From Bacteriovoracaceae bacterium (GTDB lineage: Bacteria > Bdellovibrionota > Bacteriovoracia > Bacteriovoracales > Bacteriovoracaceae), in the NCBI GenBank assembly GCA_023137315.1, contig JAGLPP010000116.1, positions 1 to 36,823 on the forward strand: a stretch of DNA of 36,823 bases. Direction: 5' to 3'. The position numbers and the translations under genes are program-made. The notes under the pieces are model-generated. The model did not search any database, was not told the DNA's origin, and saw only the letters and a program-made list of their open reading frames with translations. Of this stretch, positions 15,515 to 23,144 are shown piece by piece. Within the stretch, counting starts at the first letter, position 1; each line of letters opens with the position of its first letter.

Positions 15515-16981
15515 TTGGCTGATTTGTTGGGTATAGGAAAAACCGGTCTGTTCGCCTCCAAAAAGGCCATGGAGACGACCGGACACAATATCGCCAACGT
15601 GAATACGGAAGGATATTCACGTCAACGCGTAAAGCAGACGACCGGTATTCCGATTACACAACAGGGTCTCGTCAAGGGAACAGGCACACGAATTCTCAGC
15701 GTCAACCGTTTTCATGACGAATTTATTGAACGCAGATTAAATAAGGAACTGACAAATAGCGAATTTCTAAAACAAAGAGTAAATCACCTGAATCAGATTG
15801 AAGGTGTCTTTAACGAAATTGATACCGACGGACTAAACAACCTTCTTAATAAATTTTTCAACTCATTCAGGGAACTTGCCGGCCAACCGGAAAATGAAAC
15901 CATGAGAATGGTTATTCGTGATAATGCACGCATGGTTGTCAGGGATTTTAGAAGAATCCATAACACACTAACAAATATCGCCAAATCAATTGACCAAAGT
16001 TTTCAGTCGAACGTACAAGATATCAATGCCCAACTCAAAAGTATTGCAAATCTTAATAAGGAAATTTTGCGAATAGAACAGCTCGGTGGTGGCGAAACCG
16101 GAGATCTTCGAGATCAAAGAGATCAATCTGTGCGAAACCTGTCCAAATTATTCGAAGTCCATACTTATATGGATAATAAAAATAATTTTGTCGTATCAGC
16201 CAAAGGCGTCGGCACCCTGGTCGCTGCAGGCGAGTATTCTGAATTAATTGCAGGTCCTGCGACAAAAGAAAAATCAACAAGCGGAATTGGTGGTTCTGTT
16301 GAATTATATTACAAGGAACGACAAATAGTTCCCATCACACACAGGTTTAAAGGTGGCGCTCTTTCTTCATTGGTAAAAATTCGTAACGACGATATTAAAA
16401 AGCTTAAACATGAAATCGACCAGTCTGCATTTGAATTTGCCAATATGGTAAATGCCATTCATCGAAGGGGCCATGTTTCACGTCAAATACCAACTGATTC
16501 CCAGGGTAATCCCGCCTCCCATGATGACCGTGGTCCAACTAGCGGTATTAATTTTTTCAAAGAGCCGATCATGGTTGAGGATGCTTCAATAAATCTCTCA
16601 TTAAGCGGTGACATTATGGCCGACATGACAAATATTTCAACTGGATTAAAGGCAAACAGCCCTGGTGACAACCGGATCGCACTGGCCATATCAAAAATAC
16701 AACATGAAAAGATACTAAACAATGGAACGGCAACAATTGAAGAACAATATCTTCATACTGTCGCCCAACTTGGAATGGAAACAGGTAAGGCAAGGTTTGA
16801 TTTTGAACAGGCAGAGGGGCTCCTGGCACAGGCAAAATCAGTTAAGGAACGACTGGTGGGTGTTTCTCTCGACGAGGAAGCCGCCAATATGATGAGATAC
16901 CAACATGCGTATTCTGCTGCAGCAAAGGTTATGAAATCAGCAGAGACTATGTTTGATACCATTTTGAACATTAAGAGATAG
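15515..16981 (+). CDS. flgK: Flagellar hook-associated protein 1, FlgK
   Basis: FlgK forms the first ring of the hook-filament junction. The N-terminus LLGIGKTGLFASKKAMETTGHNIANVNTEGYSRQRV is diagnostic, followed by NKFFNSFRELAGQPENETMR, LGGGETGDLRDQRDQSVRNLSKL, and the C-terminal EEAANMMRYQHAYSAAAKVMKSAETMFDTILNI. The 488 residues are shorter than in enterobacteria (about 550), with a reduced central variable region. The start is TTG at 15515, supported by AAGGAGG eight bases upstream. It is followed nine bases later by flgL. Confidence 0.95.
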   Translation: MADLLGIGKTGLFASKKAMETTGHNIANVNTEGYSRQRVKQTTGIPITQQGLVKGTGTRILSVNRFHDEFIERRLNKELTNSEFLKQRVNHLNQIEGVFNEIDTDGLNNLLNKFFNSFRELAGQPENETMRMVIRDNARMVVRDFRRIHNTLTNIAKSIDQSFQSNVQDINAQLKSIANLNKEILRIEQLGGGETGDLRDQRDQSVRNLSKLFEVHTYMDNKNNFVVSAKGVGTLVAAGEYSELIAGPATKEKSTSGIGGSVELYYKERQIVPITHRFKGGALSSLVKIRNDDIKKLKHEIDQSAFEFANMVNAIHRRGHVSRQIPTDSQGNPASHDDRGPTSGINFFKEPIMVEDASINLSLSGDIMADMTNISTGLKANSPGDNRIALAISKIQHEKILNNGTATIEEQYLHTVAQLGMETGKARFDFEQAEGLLAQAKSVKERLVGVSLDEEAANMMRYQHAYSAAAKVMKSAETMFDTILNIKR

Positions 16982-16989
16982 GAAATTTA

Positions 16990-18030
16990 ATGACAAGGGT
17001 TTCGGAAAATTCCAACGCTGCTTCGATAAAATACGCCATTAACAAGGTGAAGAAAAAAATGGAAAACCTGCAATTGCAGGGAACCACACTCAAGCGCATA
17101 TCCAAACCCTCCGATGATCCCATGAGCTGTTTTCAGGGGATGCAACTTAAATCTGTTAATTTGGATAACAATCAGTATCTAAGAAGCATAAGCTACTCCC
17201 TAAGCCAGTTGAATACCACCGAAAAAACCCTGGAACAACTCACAGAAATCATGGGCAAAGCCAAGGATATTGCCATCCAACAGTCATCTGATTTTTACAG
17301 TGGTGAAATTAGAAAGAATGTCTCCCATGAATTAATTCAGCTTCGTAATCAGGCCCTCGCCATGGCCAATAAGAGAATTGGAAATCGCCATATTTTTGCC
17401 GGCTTTAACACTTTACAGACACCATTCAACATAAATGGGGAATACCTTGGCGACAAATCGCATATTCAAATTGAGATTGCCAAGGATTTTTTCATACCAA
17501 TTAATCTCCACGGGGAAGAAGTATTTTTTTCCGATGATCAGGTAGAGTATCCAGAAAATCCGCTTAATAAATTTGATGAGTTACCTCATAATAAAGAAAA
17601 TATTGAACGAGTAAACCCAACCCAAAACAGAAGGGAGCTTGCATCCACGGACAAAACTCCCAAAACAGATCAGCCAGATGATGGTTATCGAAAAAGGGAC
17701 AATATTTTCAACCAATTAACAACACTAATCACTGCCCTGGAGAATAATGATACTGGTGTCATCCAGGATATTCTTGAGAGAATTGACACCTCGACGCAAC
17801 GCCTAATTACAATGCGCACCAGATTGGGTTCTCTGATAAATACCGCCGCAAACACACAACAGATGATTGAGGCGGAAATTGTTGAAAATAAAGGGCTAGA
17901 AAGCAACATGGTGGATGCCGATGTTGCAGATATTTTCTCAGACCTGATAAAGCAACAAACAGTCCTAAAAACTGCATACCAGACAGGCCAAAGTCTCATG
18001 AGTAAAACATTAATGGACTTCCTGCAATAA
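16990..18030 (+). CDS. flgL: Flagellar hook-associated protein 3, FlgL
   Basis: FlgL is the second hook-filament junction protein, related to flagellin. The N-terminal helix region MTRVSENSNAASIKYAINKVKKKMENLQLQ, KRISKPSDDPMSCFQGMQLKS and the flagellin-like YSLSQLNTTEKTLEQL agree with the family, as does NKRIGNRHIFAGFNT. The C-terminal helix contains DVADIFSDLIKQQTVLKTAYQTGQSLMSKTLMDFL. The central part (about 180-250) is polar and variable. At 346 residues it is typical. AGGAAA precedes the ATG. It ends the structural flagellar run, followed by an AT-rich hairpin and then csrA. Confidence 0.92.
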   Translation: MTRVSENSNAASIKYAINKVKKKMENLQLQGTTLKRISKPSDDPMSCFQGMQLKSVNLDNNQYLRSISYSLSQLNTTEKTLEQLTEIMGKAKDIAIQQSSDFYSGEIRKNVSHELIQLRNQALAMANKRIGNRHIFAGFNTLQTPFNINGEYLGDKSHIQIEIAKDFFIPINLHGEEVFFSDDQVEYPENPLNKFDELPHNKENIERVNPTQNRRELASTDKTPKTDQPDDGYRKRDNIFNQLTTLITALENNDTGVIQDILERIDTSTQRLITMRTRLGSLINTAANTQQMIEAEIVENKGLESNMVDADVADIFSDLIKQQTVLKTAYQTGQSLMSKTLMDFLQ

Positions 18031-18073
18031 AAGGGAAAATTAAATCAAATGCATACTATATTACTAATTAATA

Positions 18074-18103
18074 TAAAATTTTTTGATTTTATTGTTTTTT
18101 TTC
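18074..18103 (+). terminator. Possible AT-rich terminator after flgL
   Basis: TAAAAT (18074-18079) can pair with ATTTTA (18086-18091) and is followed by TTG and a run of eight T. An overlapping ATATTA/TAATAT repeat lies just upstream. All-AU stems make this a weak terminator at best. Confidence 0.35.
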
Positions 18104-18132
18104 TTGCAATTCACGTATTAAGATAATATATG
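18104..18132 (+). promoter_or_regulatory. Candidate promoter and leader of csrA
   Basis: TTGCAA (18104-18109) and TATATG (18127-18132) are 17 bases apart, about 50 bases before csrA. The leader between them and the ATG contains two GGA triplets (CACGGAAAC and TCAGGAAGT), possible autoregulatory CsrA contacts, but no clear hairpin holds them. Confidence 0.3.
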
Positions 18133-18185
18133 TCACGGAAACTCGCATCAGGAAGTTCTATAAACTCATTGATGAGGTTAGATTT

Positions 18186-18416
18186 ATGCTAGTATTAACA
18201 AGGAAGCTTGGTGAAAGTATTGCCATCGATGACCACATAAAAATTGTTGTGGTTCAGATTAAAGGCAAACAAGTCCGTCTTGGAATTAAAGCTCCAAAAG
18301 AAACAAAAATTCATCGTGAAGAGGTCTATAAGACCATTCAAGAACAAAATACCGAGGCAGCACAAGCCGGTATGGATCAAATTAAAAATCTTGCCAAAGA
18401 ACTCGGTAAGAAATAA
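18186..18416 (+). CDS. csrA: Carbon storage / translational regulator CsrA
   Basis: CsrA is a small dimeric RNA-binding protein that binds GGA motifs, often over ribosome sites. The start MLVLTRKLGESIAIDDHIKIVVVQIKGKQVRLGIKAPKE contains the Leu4 and the GIKAPKxxxIHREEVY strand-and-turn with the RNA-binding Arg (IHREEV). At 76 residues with a short helical tail it is typical. It sits between flgL and fliW, the usual setting in bacteria where FliW sequesters CsrA and links flagellar assembly to translation. The Shine-Dalgarno (GAGG) is weak and rather close to two GGA triplets upstream. Confidence 0.96.
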   Translation: MLVLTRKLGESIAIDDHIKIVVVQIKGKQVRLGIKAPKETKIHREEVYKTIQEQNTEAAQAGMDQIKNLAKELGKK

Positions 18417-18425
18417 TTTTCCCCC

Positions 18426-18455
18426 TTGCACTTTTATATTTCGTACTGCTACAAT
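18426..18455 (+). promoter_or_regulatory. Extended -10 promoter for fliW
   Basis: TTGCAC (18426-18431) and TACAAT (18450-18455) are 18 bases apart, and TGC immediately before the -10 makes an extended -10 element. Transcription would start near 18462, giving a leader of about 34 bases. A small palindrome GGGTA-ATG-TACCC lies in this leader. Confidence 0.55.
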
Positions 18456-18495
18456 CGTAGAGAGGGTAATGTACCCATATTTTAGGAGGACTGCA

Positions 18496-19068
18496 GTGAA
18501 AATCAACACAACTAGATTTGGTATTTTGGAAGTTGATAAAAAAGATATAATCACATTTAAAGAGGGACTACTTGGTTATGAAAAACTTAAGAAGTTTTTC
18601 GTTGTAGATCCTGGTGATCAGACTCTTATCCTCTGGCTACAATCAGCGGAGGACAAAACCACTGCATTTCCAATTATTGAACCAAAAATTTTCAACCCAA
18701 ATTATATTGTAAAGCTACTACCGGCTGAATTAAACAGCCTGGAACTCGAAAATCTGTCAGATGCCTGCATCTATACTATTTTGACTATTCCACAACAGGT
18801 TACAGATATGTCTGCTAATCTCAAGGCCCCAATTATAATCAACAATAAAACTAAAATGGCCAGACAGATCGTTCTTCAGGACAACAAACTGGAAGTTAAA
18901 TCCCAAATGTATATGGATTTAAAGAAATATATTGTCAATTACTCATCCGATGATTCCAAGCGTACAATGGTTGAGATTAAAGAAACGGAAGATCTATTGC
19001 CATCGACAAAACAAGAAATTCCTCTTGGAAATACGACAAAAATCCAATCTCCAACACTCGAAAGATAG
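18496..19068 (+). CDS. fliW: Flagellar assembly factor FliW (CsrA antagonist)
   Basis: FliW binds flagellin or CsrA and so ties CsrA activity to flagellar export. The family pattern is visible: RFGILEVDKKDIITFKEGLLGYEKLKKFFVVDP, ILWLQSAEDKTTAFPIIEP, and ILTIPQQVTDMSANLKAPIIINNKTKMARQIVLQD. The GTG at 18496 is the start, six bases after AGGAGG; the frame is open much further upstream but overlaps csrA and has no support. About 190 residues, longer than the usual 150 by a polar C-terminal tail (about 145-190). It is adjacent to csrA but has its own likely promoter. Its stop is 22 bases from the convergent TPR gene. Confidence 0.93.
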   Translation: MKINTTRFGILEVDKKDIITFKEGLLGYEKLKKFFVVDPGDQTLILWLQSAEDKTTAFPIIEPKIFNPNYIVKLLPAELNSLELENLSDACIYTILTIPQQVTDMSANLKAPIIINNKTKMARQIVLQDNKLEVKSQMYMDLKKYIVNYSSDDSKRTMVEIKETEDLLPSTKQEIPLGNTTKIQSPTLER

Positions 19069-19090
19069 AATAAAAATAATTCAAATACTG

Positions 19091-19822
19091 TTATTGAAGT
19101 GATGTTTCTGTTGCTGTTTTTGATAGATTCAGATACATACTGGCTTCAGTGTTATGAGGTTCTTTTGCCAACACCCTTTTCCATTCACTTTGAGCTTCAA
19201 GCACCTTTCCGGTTCCATAGTAAAGTATACCAAGCGCAACCCTTGCAGATAAATATGCTGGATACTCATTCTTAAGTCTTTTTAACTCATCAAATGCTTT
19301 TGACATAAAACCTTTTTTCGCATAAACCTTTGCCACTTTTATTCTTGCTTCAAGATTATCAGAATTAAGAGCAATTACCTTATTATATTCAAAAAGAGCT
19401 TCGTCAAAACGATTATAAGTCATATACATTTCTGCAAGCTCATAATGTCTTTCAGAAAATTTACGATTAATGTGTTTATCCTCTACTCCGCTACGATTCT
19501 TTTTCTGTTTGATTCGTTCGTTTGTAATATCGAAAATTCGCTTCCCATCCTCATATCGACCAACATCATTATACAAAATGGAAAGACTGATTGATGCATC
19601 TGTATGACATGGGTCCAACTCAAGGACTTTGTTAAATGCCTTGATGGCCTTGCCGATCTCTCCTTTTAAATGAAAAATATTACCAAGACAAAAAAATGCT
19701 TCAGAACTTTCCCCGCCACCTTCAATAACCTCATTAAAGAAAAGTTGGGCCTTCCTATATTCACCACGGTTAAAGCATTCTTTACCTTTACATACAAGAT
19801 CAGCTATTCGTTGATTAATCAA
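19091..19822 (-). CDS. Tetratricopeptide repeat protein
   Basis: A 243-residue protein made of TPR helices. Repeats are visible at about residues 6-38 (ADLVCKGKECFNRGEYRKA), 40-73 (AFFCLGNIFHLKGEIGKAIKAFNKVLELDP), 74-100, 125-160 (YELAEMYMTYNRFDEALFEYNKVIALN), 160-195 and 195-230 (ALGILYYGTGKVLEAQSEWKRVL). No signal peptide is seen, so it is likely cytoplasmic or membrane-peripheral. The start is TTG at 19822, supported by TGGAGG six bases upstream. It is the last gene of the minus-strand envelope operon, 42 bases after the BamD-like gene. Function unknown; TPRs indicate a scaffold role. Confidence 0.8.
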   Translation of the reverse strand: MINQRIADLVCKGKECFNRGEYRKAQLFFNEVIEGGGESSEAFFCLGNIFHLKGEIGKAIKAFNKVLELDPCHTDASISLSILYNDVGRYEDGKRIFDITNERIKQKKNRSGVEDKHINRKFSERHYELAEMYMTYNRFDEALFEYNKVIALNSDNLEARIKVAKVYAKKGFMSKAFDELKRLKNEYPAYLSARVALGILYYGTGKVLEAQSEWKRVLAKEPHNTEASMYLNLSKTATETSLQ

Positions 19823-19864
19823 GACTGGCCTCCAGAAAAATATTACTTAATTATTTTAACCTGA

Positions 19865-20629
19865 TTAATCCGCTTTGTGGACTATTTTGTTCTGACATTT
19901 TTGTTCGAAGTCATCTATTTCACGGCGAATTTCGTCAGATACCCTTGATTTATAAAGTTTTGAAACCTTCACACAGCCAACAAAATCCTCCATTTTGAAC
20001 GAAGCCTCAACAATTCTTTTCATCGAATGTTCCAATAAAGATCCAGTATCAAACTTGTTCAAAATATACTTATATCGAAATATTGCAGCATCATAATCAC
20101 CTGTTTTGTAATAAAAATCAGCTACATACTTCTCATGCATTTCAATCATATTCCTGCAATGACGAATCCTATCCTGTGCTTTTTGTTTATATTCTGAATT
20201 CGGAAAATGTTGAATAAGATAACTATAATGCTTTATCGATTCCTGCCCAGAAGACAAATCACGATCGTAAGTCGAAGGAAGTTGGTTAAAGAATGATTCC
20301 GATATCCTCCATACGACATATGCCAATTTTGGATGTTTTGGATGAAAATCCTTAAACATAATATATGCCGCCGCAGCTTCAGAATAATTATCCTGTGAGA
20401 AAAGAATGTCTGCATGAAGAAGTTCCGCGTGCGTTGCATAGTAGCTATATGGATATTTGGAACGAATCGTATTTAATTTTTCCGTCGCAAGTAAAAAGCG
20501 ACTCTTATCGGCCAGTTGCTTGGCCTCTTTAAATAGTATCTCTGCCTGGGTCTTACCGGAAGGGCGCTCTGTACTACATCCAAGCATAATTGAAAAAAAT
20601 ATTATTTTTAAAAATAGAATTTTAAACAT
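19865..20629 (-). CDS. bamD: BamD-like outer membrane assembly lipoprotein
   Basis: BamD is the essential lipoprotein partner of BamA in outer-membrane beta-barrel assembly. The protein starts MFKILFLKIIFFSIMLGCS, a lipoprotein signal with lipobox MLGC (Cys18). TPR-type repeats follow: ILFKEAKQLADKSRFLLATEKLNTIRSKYPYSYYATHAELLHADILFSQDNYSEAAAAYIMFKDFHPKHP, then YDRDLSSGQESIKHYSYLIQHFPNSEY and VADFYYKTGDYDAAIFRYKYILNKF, the arrangement and spacing typical of BamD (YfiO). At about 254 residues it fits. The ATG at 20629 has GTGGAG upstream; an in-frame TTG at 20683 is not supported. No other bam genes are nearby. Confidence 0.78.
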   Translation of the reverse strand: MFKILFLKIIFFSIMLGCSTERPSGKTQAEILFKEAKQLADKSRFLLATEKLNTIRSKYPYSYYATHAELLHADILFSQDNYSEAAAAYIMFKDFHPKHPKLAYVVWRISESFFNQLPSTYDRDLSSGQESIKHYSYLIQHFPNSEYKQKAQDRIRHCRNMIEMHEKYVADFYYKTGDYDAAIFRYKYILNKFDTGSLLEHSMKRIVEASFKMEDFVGCVKVSKLYKSRVSDEIRREIDDFEQKCQNKIVHKAD

Positions 20630-20698
20630 AGACAATATCTCCACTAATTTACGCACTTTACCATCCCGTAATATGATCGTCAAAATGGCATCTATCCG

Positions 20699-21751
20699 TC
20701 ATTTGGACTTTGCAAGATAAATTTCATTATAAATCTGTAAAAATATTAATTTTAATGCTGTGGCCAATGGAATGGAAATTACCATCCCCACAACTCCCAA
20801 ATAATGCGAACCCAAAATTACACTTACTACAACAACGATGGGATGCAAATTAACTATTTTGGAAACCAGTATCGGAAAAACCAGTGAAAGATCGATAATG
20901 TTTGCAACCATGAAAAGGATGACAATGCCACCAAATATCGGACTGGCAGGACCATACTCAACCAGACCCCATATCACTGCAGGTATCATTCCCAAAAAAG
21001 GGCCAATGTATGGAATAATATTTGTCACAGCTGCAATTATTCCAAGTAAAAATGAAAACCGTACCCCCATAAAAAGAAGACCACTTGTGGTAATAATTCC
21101 AATAATACTGGCCTCAACAAATTTTGCGAAAATATAGTCTCCAATTTTTTTATTAAATTCGTTAAATAAATAATAAAATCTTTCAAAGACAAAATTCGGA
21201 GTCAGACGTAGCAAACCCGATCGAAATTTTCTTCCGTCCTTTAAAAAGAAAAAGAGAAACAGTGGTGCCACAATACTCCATTCCAAAATTGACGCCAGGA
21301 TCTGTGGAATACCAAGAAGAATTTTTTTTGAACTGGATGTTGCATAAACAAGAACATTTCCCAAAAGCTCATCTTTCAGCTCCAGACCTGTACGCGTTTT
21401 GATTTCATACCTGAATTCATGATATTTTTTCTTTAAATATCTTTCCACCTTGGGAAAATTGTATTGTAAATTTTCAGCTTCAGTTTTAATTACAGGAACA
21501 ATTTTTACAATTGGATAAACTGAGAATCCGGCCATCCCAAGAAAAATTACTGCAATAGCCAGCCACCTCCTCATCCCAAGTTTCATTATCTGCGGTACAA
21601 CAGGATTTATTATCAAAAAAAAGATATAGGCTATTACCACGGGTATTGAAAGACGTGGAAGTCCAAGTAGGAAAATACAGCTTACCGCTATAACCAGACA
21701 GAAAAATGTCAATTTTCCCTTCTCGTAAAATTTACTTATCTGCCCTATCAT
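20699..21751 (-). CDS. AI-2E family (PerM-type) membrane permease
   Basis: An inner-membrane protein of about 350 residues with seven or eight hydrophobic segments, beginning around residues 10-60 with two adjacent helices and ending with closely packed helices. Family marks are VIAYIFFLIINPVVPQ near the start, APLFLFFFLKDGRKFR, LGIIAAVTNIIPYIGPFLGMIPAV, and the C-terminal LHPIVVVVSVILGSHYLGVVGMVISIPLATALKLI. Members export varied small solutes or act as Na+/H+ antiporters, so the substrate cannot be read here. The ATG at 21751 has AAAGGAAAAAG just upstream; the gene overlaps the cNMP-domain gene by 20 bases. Confidence 0.87.
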   Translation of the reverse strand: MIGQISKFYEKGKLTFFCLVIAVSCIFLLGLPRLSIPVVIAYIFFLIINPVVPQIMKLGMRRWLAIAVIFLGMAGFSVYPIVKIVPVIKTEAENLQYNFPKVERYLKKKYHEFRYEIKTRTGLELKDELLGNVLVYATSSSKKILLGIPQILASILEWSIVAPLFLFFFLKDGRKFRSGLLRLTPNFVFERFYYLFNEFNKKIGDYIFAKFVEASIIGIITTSGLLFMGVRFSFLLGIIAAVTNIIPYIGPFLGMIPAVIWGLVEYGPASPIFGGIVILFMVANIIDLSLVFPILVSKIVNLHPIVVVVSVILGSHYLGVVGMVISIPLATALKLIFLQIYNEIYLAKSK

Positions 21752-22376
21752 CAACTTTTTCCTTTTTCGCAAGTTTATATTTTAAATCCCTTACTTCACG
21801 CGTCAGTGAGAATAATCGTTCCGCAATTATTTCTGAAACACATTGCAAGAGCTTTGTTGCCACAACTGGATACGTTGAGATTAATTCATCCAAATCAGGT
21901 TTAAATATACCCATTAAACGACATGCATTTTTTGCAACTGCTGTTGCACTTCTAATGCTGTTTGACTGCAAAAGAGCAAGCTCACCGAAATAATCAAATT
22001 TTTCCAGAGCAATCACCAGATTATATTCTGATAAATTTCCACCTGTCTCTAAATCAGACTTGTCTCTCTCAACAATAATTTCAACATTGCCTGAATAAAT
22101 AAAATAAAAACCAATTCCTAAATCCCCCTGTTTGAATATTGGTTCCATATCCTGAAAAATTCTCTCATGAAGAAACTTGGAAAGAATTCTAAGCTCATTA
22201 TCAGTAAAGTTTTTTAGAACCCCTATATTTCTAAGAAAACGCGGAATATTGTCCTTTCTGGATGCAGCAAACGGACTTATCTGCCAAAAATATTTCATCA
22301 CGCCTATATCAATTTTTCTCGGCAATTCCCCGCCTTGATTGACCATATCCTTTACTTGTTTTTCATAACTCGTCAT
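21732..22376 (-). CDS. Cyclic nucleotide-binding domain protein (no DNA-binding domain)
   Basis: A 214-residue protein with one cNMP-binding domain (about residues 48-170): FLRNIGVLKNFTDNELRILSKFLHERIFQDMEPIFKQGDLGIGFYFIYSGNVEI and the phosphate-binding cassette YFGELALLQSNSIRSATAVA, with both the Glu and the Arg that contact the cyclic phosphate. There is no helix-turn-helix, so it is not a CRP-type regulator. A charged helix closes the protein (LTREVRDLKYKLAKKEK). AAGGGGAA precedes the ATG. Position inside the envelope operon, overlapping the AI-2E permease, suggests it gates or localises an envelope process in response to cAMP or a similar nucleotide. That last step is inference. Confidence 0.82.
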   Translation of the reverse strand: MTSYEKQVKDMVNQGGELPRKIDIGVMKYFWQISPFAASRKDNIPRFLRNIGVLKNFTDNELRILSKFLHERIFQDMEPIFKQGDLGIGFYFIYSGNVEIIVERDKSDLETGGNLSEYNLVIALEKFDYFGELALLQSNSIRSATAVAKNACRLMGIFKPDLDELISTYPVVATKLLQCVSEIIAERLFSLTREVRDLKYKLAKKEKVDDRADK

Positions 22377-22402
22377 TTCATATTCCCCTTACGATCCAGC
22401 AC

Positions 22403-23068
22403 TTAATAAATACCCAGCACTTCCCTTTTTACCCATCCATTATATTTCTCCGGAGCAACAATATAAAACCATCCTCCATGTGATTTCCCGACAATAATTT
22501 TTATTCCAGGGTCAATATGGTTTGTAACCGAATAAATCCCGGATGGCCCCTGATAAACATTACCTTTTTCGAAAAAAATTGCCTGATCAAATTTTTCAAA
22601 ATAAAAAAACAGGCTTGCCAGCGGAATTAAAGAAACCGCTATTCCGACTAATAACAATTTAATCCTTTTAATTACACCTGTGATAAAAAGGATCAGAAAA
22701 AACAGAAGCAAACTCATGGAAAGCAGAACAAAAACACCATCTGGTATGCCTTTGACTGTCATGAAAAAATTGTCATGTGCAGTCAGTGTAATCCCTTGCG
22801 CATCCAATCCCATTCTATGTTTCACTATTTCAAGATTATGCAATACCTTCTTGTCCCGATAACCCAAATACAAGGATTTCTCAAAATGATAGCGCGCGGC
22901 GGCATCGCCGCCCTGAAGAGCATAAACCGTACCTAAATTATAATGGAAAATATCTGGAGAGAATTTTTTTTTTGCCTGAATCAAACCATCTATTACTTGC
23001 TCATAATCACCATTCAGATATGCCCCTTCTAGTGACTTCGACGTACCTGATGTGATAGTGTTTTTCAT
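22403..23068 (-). CDS. BatE-like TPR / transmembrane / SH3-domain protein
   Basis: A 221-residue product with an N-terminal TPR pair (about 10-80: AYLNGDYEQVIDGLIQAKKK, FHYNLGTVYALQGGDAAARYHFEKSLYLG), two membrane helices (about 105-130 and 135-155), and a C-terminal bacterial SH3-like domain (about 165-221) ending in GGWFYIVAPEKYNGWVKREVLGIY. This order resembles BatE proteins of the Bat aerotolerance cluster, although batA-D are not here. The ATG at 23068 is chosen over longer readings that run into the divergent aminotransferase leader. It is the first gene of the minus-strand envelope operon and likely places its SH3 domain in the periplasm. Confidence 0.75.
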   Translation of the reverse strand: MKNTITSGTSKSLEGAYLNGDYEQVIDGLIQAKKKFSPDIFHYNLGTVYALQGGDAAARYHFEKSLYLGYRDKKVLHNLEIVKHRMGLDAQGITLTAHDNFFMTVKGIPDGVFVLLSMSLLLFFLILFITGVIKRIKLLLVGIAVSLIPLASLFFYFEKFDQAIFFEKGNVYQGPSGIYSVTNHIDPGIKIIVGKSHGGWFYIVAPEKYNGWVKREVLGIY

Positions 23069-23144
23069 TGATTTATTATCTTCCCTGAAAATAAATAAAT
23101 CAAGAAAAACCAATCCTTGGCAACAATTTGAAAGGATCATTAAA

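Noticed and set aside
18244-18495. Upstream extension of fliW overlapping csrA
   Set aside because: It lies in another frame of csrA; the family start and AGGAGG are at 18496.
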